IMG/VR virus record: IMGVR_UViG_3300008459_008570
Span: 1-26,983 of that record
Source: a virus
DNA: 26,983 bases
Strand: one strand, 5' to 3'
Numbering within the stretch: the stretch's first letter is position 1; every line of letters begins with the position of its first letter. Position numbers and translations under genes: made by a program. Shown here one piece after another: positions 15,106 through 21,394 of this stretch. Below the pieces are notes generated by a model. That model did no database searches. It was given only the letters and a program-made list of their open reading frames with translations, and was not told where the DNA came from.

Positions 15106-15357
15106 ATGAGCTCAACTGTACGCATACCTTGGTCAAAAGATTTTGACAACGAGTATAAATGGAATGAAGTCTGTGCCTGGACAATTGAAAGATTTGGATT
15201 GCCAGGAGACAGATTTCAAACCAGTGCAAATGTTAACTATATGGACTTTGTTTTTAAAAGTAATAAAGATGCCTTACTGATGGCATTGATGTGGAACGGA
15301 CAAATTGTGCCCGATAACGATCTTACTGTAGAATTTGTAGGTTCAATGTTGTGGTAA
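15106..15357 (+). CDS. Small paralogous protein, array member 1
   Basis: 83 residues. Carries VCAWTIERFGLPGDRFQT, a version of the array motif W-(C/T)-I-E-(K/R)-F-G-x-x-G-x-R(W/F), then DFVFKSNKDALLMALMWNG corresponding to the F-x-F-x-D-x-x-D-x-x-x-F-x-L-R-W block. Unlike other members it has about 20 extra residues after that block. GAGG six bases before ATG. Function unknown. Confidence 0.75.
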   Translation: MSSTVRIPWSKDFDNEYKWNEVCAWTIERFGLPGDRFQTSANVNYMDFVFKSNKDALLMALMWNGQIVPDNDLTVEFVGSMLW

Positions 15358-15581
15358 CAAGAGTTAAAATCAAAGACAAAAATCCAAACGAAGTAATGGA
15401 CATTGTCAAAGATTTACGTGACCAACGTCTTATACAAGGAACTGATTTTGATTTTGCATATTTCCAATCTCAATATGATCCTATATCCGGGCATTTCATA
15501 GAGGGAAAACATACTGTGTTTACATTTTACATAGAAAAATATGCAACTTGGTTTGCATTAAAATACAGCGAATATCTATGA
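15351..15581 (+). CDS. Small paralogous protein, array member 2 (divergent)
   Basis: 76 residues from GTG 15351, which overlaps the last codons of the previous gene; no ATG fits. The end TFYIEKYATWFALKYSEYL corresponds to the FILRW end of the array family, but the central FG...RW motif is not evident, so it is either a divergent member or a different small protein. Coupled to the next gene by ATGA. Confidence 0.6.
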   Translation: MVTRVKIKDKNPNEVMDIVKDLRDQRLIQGTDFDFAYFQSQYDPISGHFIEGKHTVFTFYIEKYATWFALKYSEYL

Positions 15582-15874
15582 AAAAGAAAAGGGCACTGGC
15601 TAATAGTAGATGGGACGGATCTTTAGAAGATTCTGTAACTTACAGTATGGCCGAAGAAATAACACGTGAGATTGATAGAAGCATTGTATGGGGTGTTTTG
15701 GAGACTGACGGCTGGGTGCAGGTAAACCTTGAAAGATTCCAAAACAATCATCATGCTATCGACATCCGGGAGTGGATAGAAGACAAATGTCAAGGAAAGC
15801 ATCTTTCAAGTGGTAGTAACTTTATATTTAAAGACCCTAGAGATGCTACAATGTTTATATTGAGGTGGTCATGA
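15578..15874 (+). CDS. Small paralogous protein, array member 3
   Basis: 98 residues from ATG 15578, which overlaps the previous stop (ATGA); a TTG at 15548 would extend into the neighbour and is not needed. The C-terminal IREWIEDKCQGKHL followed by FIFKDPRDATMFILRWS is the family block. The codons for LRWS at its end read TTGAGGTGGTCATGA and contain both a GAGG ribosome binding site and the next ATG. Confidence 0.72.
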   Translation: MKKKRALANSRWDGSLEDSVTYSMAEEITREIDRSIVWGVLETDGWVQVNLERFQNNHHAIDIREWIEDKCQGKHLSSGSNFIFKDPRDATMFILRWS

Positions 15875-16122
15875 ACTCATTGCAAAGACGCAAAGGTCGT
15901 AGATTATTTAGAAAGCTACAACATAGTATTCTAATTGATGCTAAAAAACATAGGGACGCGGGTGAATGGTGTTTGGAAAATTTTGGTAAACGCTGGCAAG
16001 CTATAGACGGAACTGACGGTGCGTGGGCAATGTTTTGGGCAGGATCAAAACATCACAACAAATACATATTTCATTTTGTTGAAGAAAAGGACATGATGTG
16101 GTTTATATTGAAATGGGCATAA
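15871..16122 (+). CDS. Small paralogous protein, array member 4
   Basis: 83 residues from ATG 15871, five bases after the GAGG formed by the previous gene's LRW codons; an in-frame GTG two codons upstream (15865) is possible. Motif: AGEWCLENFGKRWQAI, then YIFHFVEEKDMMWFILKWA. The N-terminus is very basic (RRKGRRLFRK). Function unknown. Confidence 0.72.
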   Translation: MNSLQRRKGRRLFRKLQHSILIDAKKHRDAGEWCLENFGKRWQAIDGTDGAWAMFWAGSKHHNKYIFHFVEEKDMMWFILKWA

Positions 16123-16125
16123 CAA

Positions 16126-16323
16126 ATGATTCCAAGTAATGCAGTATTAGATCACGAATATCATATAGTAGAGTTATATAGATTTTCTCAAAATGCAATT
16201 GATTGGTGTATTGAAAAGTTTGGTCCTGAAGGCTATCGATGGTTCACTACTTCGTCTAACAATAGAAAAATATATTTTGCAGATCCTAAAGATCACTTAA
16301 TGTTTACTTTGAGGTGGTCATGA
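16126..16323 (+). CDS. Small paralogous protein, array member 5 (minimal form)
   Basis: 65 residues, nearly only the family core: AIDWCIEKFGPEGYRWFTT, then KIYFADPKDHLMFTLRWS. It best shows the consensus W-C-I-E-K-F-G-x-x-G-x-R-W, about 10 variable residues, then F-x-D-x-x-D-x-x-M-F-x-L-R-W-S. Ends in the same TTGAGGTGGTCATGA sequence as member 3. Confidence 0.72.
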   Translation: MIPSNAVLDHEYHIVELYRFSQNAIDWCIEKFGPEGYRWFTTSSNNRKIYFADPKDHLMFTLRWS

Positions 16324-16571
16324 CATTAATAATAGGCGATGAAAAAGAACGAGCTAAACGTAATCAATATTGGCAAATGCTTCGTAGAGCTAACGCAGAT
16401 TATCGTAAACAAGGGTTTACAGATGAGAGGATAGGCGACGATGCTTATGTCTATTATCTAAAACAAAAATACGGTATAGAGATTGAATTAATTGATGGTA
16501 AGATTACTTCAAACTATATTATAAGAGATGAAAAAAAGTATACAATATTTTTATTAAAGTATGGATCTTAA
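16320..16571 (+). CDS. Small paralogous protein, array member 6 (divergent)
   Basis: 83 residues from ATG 16320, with GAGG from the previous LRW codons 5 bases upstream; GTG 16314 is an alternative. The end NYIIRDEKKYTIFLLKYGS matches the terminal family block (D-x-K-x-x-x-F-x-L-(R/K)-(W/Y)); the WC..FG part is replaced by an unrelated helix with DYRKQGFTDERIGDDAY. Function unknown. Confidence 0.65.
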   Translation: MTLIIGDEKERAKRNQYWQMLRRANADYRKQGFTDERIGDDAYVYYLKQKYGIEIELIDGKITSNYIIRDEKKYTIFLLKYGS

Positions 16572-16878
16572 CATGGCAACAACAATACCTCAACCAAGCG
16601 TTCCAAATATCAGTAGTATTATAGGCGGTCTTAACATAGGATCTGATCATAAGTTGCGCCCTATGAAAACAGGAAAATCTAAAAGTTGGATAGGGGAATA
16701 CTATTGGGTGCAGACTCCAGTAACTGAAAAAAATAAAGATGACAATATTACTGAGCAGGCAACAGAGTGGTGCAGTAAACAATTTGGAAAAAGTGGCAGT
16801 AGATGGTATGAAAATTTAGGTAAATTCTTTTTTAAAGATGACAGAGATATGACTCTGTTTATCTTAAGATGGTCTTAA
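16561..16878 (+). CDS. Small paralogous protein, array member 7
   Basis: 105 residues from ATG 16561, or 101 from ATG 16573; neither has a strong ribosome binding site and the first overlaps the previous stop. A Ser/Pro/Gly-rich N-terminal half precedes the core ATEWCSKQFGKSGSRWYEN and FFFKDDRDMTLFILRWS. The codons for RWS again overlap the next start (ATGGTC). Confidence 0.7.
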   Translation: MDLNMATTIPQPSVPNISSIIGGLNIGSDHKLRPMKTGKSKSWIGEYYWVQTPVTEKNKDDNITEQATEWCSKQFGKSGSRWYENLGKFFFKDDRDMTLFILRWS

Positions 16879-17153
16879 TAGTGCTACGAATTGAAGAAAA
16901 CGAAAGTTATGAACAATGGCTTAATAGAGCGTGTGCTTATGAACACGCCCTTGCCCTCAAACGAATCGAAAAGGGTGAAGATATTAATCTAGTATTAGAA
17001 GAACTATCAAAAAATATTATGAAGAAATCCTTACATCCAATTCTTAAAGCTATAAAAGATATTCCTAATAACTATGATGCAGAGGCCAGTAGACGAGACT
17101 ATAAAGAAAAAATGGGCGGTCGGACAGGCGTTGCAGATCATGTAGACGATTAA
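16869..17153 (+). CDS. Small protein resembling the C-terminal dimerisation helix of glutamyl-tRNA reductase
   Basis: 94 residues, mostly helical. The stretch ALALKRIEKGEDINLVLEEL followed by SKNIMKKSLHPILKAI resembles the tail of HemA, where a G-x-D-x-x-x-V-L-x-x-L-(T/S)-x-x-(L/I)-x-x-K-x-L-H pattern forms the dimer interface. The catalytic and NADPH domains of HemA are absent. It might dimerise with or interfere with host HemA and so change heme supply; this is an inference from a short pattern. Not a member of the preceding array, but overlaps its last gene by 10 bases. Confidence 0.6.
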   Translation: MVLIVLRIEENESYEQWLNRACAYEHALALKRIEKGEDINLVLEELSKNIMKKSLHPILKAIKDIPNNYDAEASRRDYKEKMGGRTGVADHVDD

Positions 17154-17154
17154 T

Positions 17155-17910
17155 ATGACAAGAGTGTTACTTATTGGAGATACCTGTATAGATGAGTACC
17201 GTTACGGGACTGTGGATAGAATAAGTCCAGAAGCGCCTGTTCCTATATTCAAATTAAATGATGTGGAATGTAGGCCCGGGATGGGCGGCAATGTACAGAA
17301 GAATTTAGAAGCGTTTGGTCTTTCAGTCCATACACTATTTGGGAGTGAATCTAGAAAAACTAGGCTCATTGACCAACGAAGCAAACAACATGTATTGCGG
17401 ATAGATAACGACATAGAATCTGTTCCTATTAATATAGGCGAACTCAAAAATGATCTCAAGGTAGATGCTATAGTAATTTCTGACTATTGCAAAGGCTATA
17501 TAACCTACGAGTTCGTTGAAGAATTAAGGAAAAAATACAAAGGTCCGATCTTTATAGATACAAAAAAACGTGATCTAGCAAGATTTGATGGTTGTATTGT
17601 TAAAGTTAACGAACACGAATTTTCTCAAAGGTACAGTATTTGTAAAGACATTATTGTAACTTTAGGATCAAATGGGGCAATGTTAAAATCTTTTAAGAAA
17701 GAAGATGAATATTTCCCGCCATACCCTGCCGAAGTAGTAGACGTATGCGGTGCAGGCGATACATTTATTTCTGCACTAGTATACAGATACTTAATTTCTG
17801 GCAATCTTAACATAGCCATAGATTATGCCAATCAGGCTAGTTCTATCGCTGTCCAACATAGCGGTGTTTATACCTTAAAACCGGAAGATATTGAATTAAT
17901 AAAAATTTGA
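17155..17910 (+). CDS. PfkB-family sugar kinase, HldE/RfaE N-domain-like
   Basis: 251 residues resembling D-glycero-beta-D-manno-heptose-7-phosphate kinase. Landmarks: GDTCIDEY (8-15), VDRISPEAPVPIF (20-32), GMGGNVQKNL (42-51), KTRLIDQ and QHVLRID, SDYCKG (109-114), DTKKRD (135-140), DVCGAGDTF (196-204) with catalytic Asp202. HldE kinase domains are about 310-320 residues; here the 40-50 residues usually found between the GLSV strand and the KTR strand (about position 62) are missing, and there is no cytidylyltransferase domain. The active site is complete, so activity is plausible. With the two transferases at 9.9 and 11.2 kb it suggests heptose or similar sugar metabolism. ATG lies 1 base after the previous stop. 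Confidence 0.85.
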   Translation: MTRVLLIGDTCIDEYRYGTVDRISPEAPVPIFKLNDVECRPGMGGNVQKNLEAFGLSVHTLFGSESRKTRLIDQRSKQHVLRIDNDIESVPINIGELKNDLKVDAIVISDYCKGYITYEFVEELRKKYKGPIFIDTKKRDLARFDGCIVKVNEHEFSQRYSICKDIIVTLGSNGAMLKSFKKEDEYFPPYPAEVVDVCGAGDTFISALVYRYLISGNLNIAIDYANQASSIAVQHSGVYTLKPEDIELIKI

Positions 17911-17935
17911 CAATCTCGATTTTATAATGTATAAA
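17907..17935 (+). promoter_or_regulatory. Sigma-70 type promoter upstream of dnaK
   Basis: TTGACA at 17907-17912, overlapping the kinase stop codon, 17-bp spacer, TATAAA at 17930-17935. The start would be near 17942, giving a leader of about 70 bases before the dnaK ATG. Confidence 0.75.
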
Positions 17936-17937
17936 TA
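17930..17937 (+). promoter_or_regulatory. T4-type late promoter motif upstream of dnaK
   Basis: Exact TATAAATA, the -10 element used by T4 late transcription. It shares its bases with the -10 box of the sigma-70 promoter, so the same start could serve early and late transcription. Confidence 0.55.
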
Positions 17938-17941
17938 TATA

Positions 17942-17995
17942 GCTTCGATACTTTAAAGGTTGAAGCAGGGCTATAAGTGGCCAAAAATCTTGCTT
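17942..17995 (+). promoter_or_regulatory. dnaK leader with two mutually exclusive hairpins
   Basis: GCTTC (17942-17946) can pair with GAAGC (17962-17966). Alternatively AAGCA (17963-17967) pairs with TGCTT (17991-17995), enclosing a stable GGCTA-TAAG-TGGCC stem (17969-17982). The two folds share bases 17963-17966, so they exclude each other. The second ends 7 bases before the Shine-Dalgarno TAAGGAG. A switch or thermometer is possible but inferred. Confidence 0.4.
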
Positions 17996-18012
17996 AATAT
18001 AAGGAGAAAATT

Positions 18013-19908
18013 ATGAGCAAAGTCATCGGTATCGATTTAGGTACAACAAATTCATGCGTAGCCGTTATTGAAAACGGTGTCACAAAAGTAATCGAAAATG
18101 CAGAAGGCGCACGTACTACCCCTAGTATTGTTGCTTATGCTAACGACGAAATCCTAGTAGGTGCAAGCGCAAAACGCCAAGCAGTTACAAATCCTAAAAA
18201 TACAATATATGCATCAAAGCGTTTAATTGGACGTAAGTTTACAGAACAAGCAGTCCAAAAAGACATTGATCTAATGCCTTACAAAATTATCCAAGCAGAC
18301 AATGGTGATGCTTGGGTAGAAGCTAACGGTGAAAAGTTAGCACCTCCGCAAATTTCGGCGGAAGTTCTGCGTAAAATGAAGAAGACTGCCGAGGATTATT
18401 TAGGACATGATGTTACACAGGCCGTTATTACAGTGCCTGCATACTTTAATGACCAACAACGTCAGGCAACTAAAGATGCTGGACGTATTGCAGGGTTAGA
18501 AGTTTTACGTATTATTAACGAACCAACCGCGGCTGCATTGGCCTACGGTGTTGATAAACAAGATAAGAAGGACCGCAAGATTGCAGTATACGACCTAGGT
18601 GGCGGTACATTTGATGTTTCAATTATTGAACTTGCTAATATTGACGGCGACAAACAAATTGAGGTCTTGTCAACAAACGGTGATACGTTCCTAGGCGGTG
18701 AAGACTTTGACCAACGCATTATGGACTTTCTAGTTGATGAGTTTAAGAAAGACAATGGTATCGATCTTAAGAAAGACATGTTAGCTCTACAACGTCTTAA
18801 GGACGCCGCTGAAAAAGCTAAAATTGAATTGTCTAGTTCTGCACAAACAGATGTTAACCTACCATACATCACAGCAGACACGAGCGGTCCTAAACACATG
18901 AATGTTAAGATTACTCGAAGTAAGCTAGAGCAACTAGTTGAAGATCTTATTCAACGTTCTATTGAACCCTGCCGTATAGCCATGCAGGATGCAGGTGTAA
19001 GTGCAAATGACATCGACGAAGTTATTCTAGTTGGTGGTCAAACACGTATGCCTAAAGTACAAGAAGCAGTTGAGAAGTTGTTTGGCAAGGCTCCACGCAA
19101 GGATGTTAATCCAGACGAGGCAGTTGCCGCAGGTGCCGCAATTCAAGGCTCGGTATTAGCTGGTGATCGCACTGACGTTCTATTGTTAGACGTTACTCCG
19201 TTAAGCCTAGGTATTGAAACACAAGGTGGTATTATGACCAAGTTGATTCAGAAGAATACAACTATTCCTACTAAAGCATCTCAAGTGTTTTCAACAGCAG
19301 AAGATAATCAACCTGCCGTTACAATTAAAGTTCTACAAGGCGAACGCGAGTTTGTACAGTACAACAAACTACTAGGAGAATTTAATCTAGAAGGTATTGC
19401 TCCTGCCCGTAGAGGACAACCACAGATTGAAGTTACGTTTGACATTGATGCAAATGGTATTATGAAAATCAGTGCCAAAGACAAAGGTACAGGTAAAGCT
19501 AATAACATTACTATCAAGAGTGATAGCGGTTTAAGTAAAGAAGAAATTGAAAAGATGATTCAGGATGCCGAGGCCAATGCAGAATCAGATAAAACCCGTC
19601 GTGAACTTATTGACCGTAGAAACACAGCAGAAAGTTTTATGAACGAAGCAAAAACTGATCTAGAAAAATATGGTGATAAAATTACTGAAGAAGAGAAAAC
19701 AAAGCTCGAACAAGCTCTTAAAACTCTCGAAGAAACAGTTAAAGGTGAGGACGCTGAAAAGATTCATGCCGACACAATGACATTCATGGAAAGCTATAAT
19801 CCTCTTACTGCCGCTAAACATAAAGCTGAAAATCCAGAACCTGAAAACAAAGGTGATGGCAAAGATAAAGATGACGTAGTTGATGTAGAAGCTACTGAAG
19901 TTAAGTAA
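18013..19908 (+). CDS. dnaK: Chaperone DnaK (Hsp70)
   Basis: Full-length Hsp70, 631 residues. ATPase domain with [12 protein letters not shown] (6-17), the [12 protein letters not shown] segment near 170, [10 protein letters not shown] near 195, and LVGGQTRMP near 340; interdomain linker [13 protein letters not shown]; substrate-binding domain, helical lid, and an acidic tail [12 protein letters not shown] typical of bacterial DnaK. The segment [20 protein letters not shown] resembles betaproteobacterial DnaK, hinting at the donor or host. No dnaJ or grpE is in the window, so it would use host cochaperones. Shine-Dalgarno TAAGGAG. It could aid capsid folding or DNA replication. Complete dnaK genes in phages are uncommon. 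Confidence 0.97.
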   Translation: MSKVIGIDLGTTNSCVAVIENGVTKVIENAEGARTTPSIVAYANDEILVGASAKRQAVTNPKNTIYASKRLIGRKFTEQAVQKDIDLMPYKIIQADNGDAWVEANGEKLAPPQISAEVLRKMKKTAEDYLGHDVTQAVITVPAYFNDQQRQATKDAGRIAGLEVLRIINEPTAAALAYGVDKQDKKDRKIAVYDLGGGTFDVSIIELANIDGDKQIEVLSTNGDTFLGGEDFDQRIMDFLVDEFKKDNGIDLKKDMLALQRLKDAAEKAKIELSSSAQTDVNLPYITADTSGPKHMNVKITRSKLEQLVEDLIQRSIEPCRIAMQDAGVSANDIDEVILVGGQTRMPKVQEAVEKLFGKAPRKDVNPDEAVAAGAAIQGSVLAGDRTDVLLLDVTPLSLGIETQGGIMTKLIQKNTTIPTKASQVFSTAEDNQPAVTIKVLQGEREFVQYNKLLGEFNLEGIAPARRGQPQIEVTFDIDANGIMKISAKDKGTGKANNITIKSDSGLSKEEIEKMIQDAEANAESDKTRRELIDRRNTAESFMNEAKTDLEKYGDKITEEEKTKLEQALKTLEETVKGEDAEKIHADTMTFMESYNPLTAAKHKAENPEPENKGDGKDKDDVVDVEATEVK

Positions 19909-19916
19909 TTTAAAAA

Positions 19917-19980
19917 TTGCGGTACCTTATGGGCCGCAACCCCCGGGCATGGTGCCCATATAATCTTACTTTTTTAAGGA
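19917..19980 (+). promoter_or_regulatory. Hairpin-rich leader between dnaK and hsp20
   Basis: TTGCGG (19917-19922) pairs with CCGCAA (19934-19939); GGGCA-TGG-TGCCC follows at 19945-19957; alternatively ATGGGC (19929-19934) pairs with GCCCAT (19954-19959). A TATAAT at 19959-19964 lacks a convincing -35. CTTA (19965-19968) can pair with TAAG (19975-19978) and cover the first bases of the Shine-Dalgarno AAGGAG. It may attenuate read-through or act as a thermosensor; neither is shown. Confidence 0.4.
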
Positions 19981-19988
19981 GAAATAAA

Positions 19989-20429
19989 ATGCAAGTAAAA
20001 TTAATTGATGCAAACGCTCTTAACCAATTGAATAGAGCACTTATAGGTTTTGATCGCTTATTTGAGGATTTTGAAAATCGTTGGGCAAATTCAGTCCAAA
20101 CAAATTATCCCCCTCATAATGTTTTAAGGACAGGAGATAACACTTACGAAATTCAATTGGCAGTAAGTGGTTTTGAAAAGAATGAAATTTCTGTAGAAGT
20201 TGACCAAGATCGTTTAGTCATCATAGGCGAACGTCTAAAAGACGAAGATACTCATGTTCAATATCTACATCGTGGATTAGCAACACGAGATTTCCAAAAA
20301 ATATTTCCGTTGGCCGAGCACGTTGAAGTGTGTAGCAGTTCTATTAAAAACGGTATTCTAACTGTTTACCTGGAAAGAATTGTGCCAGAAACACTCAAAC
20401 CGCGTAGGATTGAAATTTCAGGAGAATGA
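19989..20429 (+). CDS. Small heat shock protein Hsp20, IbpA-like
   Basis: 146 residues from ATG 19989, which has AAGGAGA 6 bases upstream; an in-frame TTG at 19917 would add a leader that reads through hairpins and is unlikely. N-terminal IGFDRLFEDFENR, an alpha-crystallin domain from YEIQLAVSGFEKNEISVEV to ILTVYLERIVPE, and a C-terminal RRIEI with the I-x-I motif used for oligomer assembly. The order and the ending PETLKPRRIEIS match proteobacterial IbpA. It holds unfolding proteins for DnaK, whose gene lies directly upstream. Hsp20 genes are common in T4-like cyanophages. Confidence 0.94.
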   Translation: MQVKLIDANALNQLNRALIGFDRLFEDFENRWANSVQTNYPPHNVLRTGDNTYEIQLAVSGFEKNEISVEVDQDRLVIIGERLKDEDTHVQYLHRGLATRDFQKIFPLAEHVEVCSSSIKNGILTVYLERIVPETLKPRRIEISGE

Positions 20430-20432
20430 ACA

Positions 20433-20455
20433 GGAAGGGCCTTGCGCCCTTTCTG
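20433..20455 (+). terminator. Probable terminator after hsp20
   Basis: GGAAGGGC pairs with GCCCTTTC (one G-T pair) across the loop CTTGC, 3 bases after the stop codon; the following T tract is short, so termination may be partial. Confidence 0.6.
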
Positions 20456-20470
20456 ATTGTAGTGTATAAT
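20442..20470 (+). promoter_or_regulatory. Probable sigma-70 promoter for clpS
   Basis: TATAAT at 20465-20470; the hexamer 17 bp upstream is TTGCGC (20442-20447), a half-match lying in the terminator stem. Leader of about 25 bases with Shine-Dalgarno AAAGGA. Confidence 0.5.
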
Positions 20471-20503
20471 AGTAAATAAGGTAAGATAATTTAAAGGATT
20501 TAC

Positions 20504-20806
20504 ATGGCAGAAACTATTGTTAAAACTAGAGACCTAGTCGTAACTAAAATTGGAGAACCTTGCAAATATAAAGTGCTGTTGTTCAATGACGACTATACCC
20601 CTGTAGATTTTGTAATTATACTCTTAATGTCTGTTTTTAAACATACTGAAGAGTCAGCTAAAACTATCACAATGAAAATTCATAATGAAGGTTCAGGAGT
20701 TGCTGGTGTATACACCTATGAAATTGCAGAACAAAAGGCATTAGATGCCACTATGATTTCTCGCAATAACAACCATCCGCTACAAATCAAACTAGAAGAA
20801 GAGTAA
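20504..20806 (+). CDS. clpS: ClpS, N-degron adaptor of the Clp protease
   Basis: 100 residues, full ClpS core. Pattern: YKVLLFNDDYTPVDFVIILL (22-41) with Asn28/Asp29/Asp30 of the N-degron pocket, IHNEGSGVAGVYTYEIAEQKA with the pocket His60, and the PLQIKLEEE end. The pocket gatekeeper that is Met40 in E. coli is Val34, which may widen N-terminal residue choice. ClpS delivers substrates to ClpAP, not ClpX; no clpA is visible here, so it would act on host ClpA and either redirect or compete. Shine-Dalgarno AAAGGA 8 bases before ATG. Confidence 0.94.
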   Translation: MAETIVKTRDLVVTKIGEPCKYKVLLFNDDYTPVDFVIILLMSVFKHTEESAKTITMKIHNEGSGVAGVYTYEIAEQKALDATMISRNNNHPLQIKLEEE

Positions 20807-20816
20807 TTTTTAGTTC

Positions 20817-20824
20817 TATAAATA
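20817..20824 (+). promoter_or_regulatory. T4-type late promoter before the heme oxygenase gene
   Basis: Exact TATAAATA 11 bases after the clpS stop. Transcription from it would start near 20830, keeping the Shine-Dalgarno GGAGG (20830-20834) but losing the 5' arm of the overlapping hairpin. Confidence 0.6.
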
Positions 20825-20842
20825 TCCTTGGAGGATATTTAT
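20818..20842 (+). promoter_or_regulatory. 11-bp hairpin hiding the heme oxygenase ribosome binding site
   Basis: ATAAATATCCT (20818-20828) is perfectly complementary to AGGATATTTAT (20832-20842), loop TGG. It covers the Shine-Dalgarno and the first two bases of the ATG. In read-through mRNA from clpS the start would be closed; in mRNA starting at the late promoter the 5' arm is missing and the start is open. Confidence 0.75.
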
Positions 20843-21380
20843 GAGTCTAAAAGAAATTACAAAAGAAGTACACCAAGCCGCAGAAGAAACGCATTTTATG
20901 AAATCTGTTTTTAAGAAACAGATGACAACAGAAGTTTGGTGCGATTATACATATAATAAAATGCTTTGGTACGGGGCTATTGAATGCAAAGCCCGTGCCG
21001 AAGGTCTTTTAAATGACTTGCCAGGTATCGAAAGAGCCTATTATCTTTATCAGGATTTTAAAGATCTAAAAGGTGATAGAGATTATCCAAAATTTACACC
21101 TGGAGCAATTGAATACCACCGTTACATACTAGACCTAGAACCAGGTAAAGTATTGGCACACCTATACACATGGCATATGGGTGATCTGTTCGGCGGGCAG
21201 ATGATCAAAAAAATGCTTCCACCACCTCATCGAAATCTTGAATTTAAAGATGTTGAAGGTCTTAAAACTGCGCTACGTGCTAAATTAACAGACGACCTTG
21301 GAGACGAAGCTATTTGTTCTTTTAACTGGGCCATACGAATTATGAATGAGTTCGCTCCAAGATTACCTGCTTTGGAATAA
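20841..21380 (+). CDS. ho: Heme oxygenase, HO-1 family
   Basis: Opens heme to biliverdin, CO and iron using reduced ferredoxin or another reductant. 179 residues, short against 215-240 for cyanobacterial and cyanophage enzymes; the missing part is at the C-terminus. Proximal ligand His11 lies in KEVHQAAEETHFM, matching the HO-1 first helix; the distal helix has the flexible Gly pair in HMGDLFGGQMIKK (about 113-125) with the conserved Asp. Cytoplasmic. First gene of a three-gene set with an alpha/beta hydrolase and a bilin reductase. Expression probably late because of the promoter/hairpin arrangement at its start. Confidence 0.93.
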   Translation: MSLKEITKEVHQAAEETHFMKSVFKKQMTTEVWCDYTYNKMLWYGAIECKARAEGLLNDLPGIERAYYLYQDFKDLKGDRDYPKFTPGAIEYHRYILDLEPGKVLAHLYTWHMGDLFGGQMIKKMLPPPHRNLEFKDVEGLKTALRAKLTDDLGDEAICSFNWAIRIMNEFAPRLPALE

Positions 21381-21394
21381 CTTGGACACGATTA

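Noticed and set aside
15106-16878. CRISPR array or DNA repeat array
   Set aside because: Similarity among units is at the protein level only; apart from the LRWS junction there are no regularly spaced direct DNA repeats.
16869-17153. Calling this gene hemA
   Set aside because: Only a short tail-like pattern is present; the catalytic Cys domain and NADPH domain of glutamyl-tRNA reductase are missing.
17907-17928. Promoter formed by TTGACA and the TATAAT at 17923-17928
   Set aside because: Spacer is only 10 bp; the overlapping TATAAA at 17930 gives the correct 17-bp spacing.
19917-19988. Upstream TTG start extending Hsp20 by 24 residues
   Set aside because: No ribosome binding site, the added sequence is unlike Hsp20 N-termini and lies in a hairpin region; ATG 19989 has AAGGAGA at good spacing.
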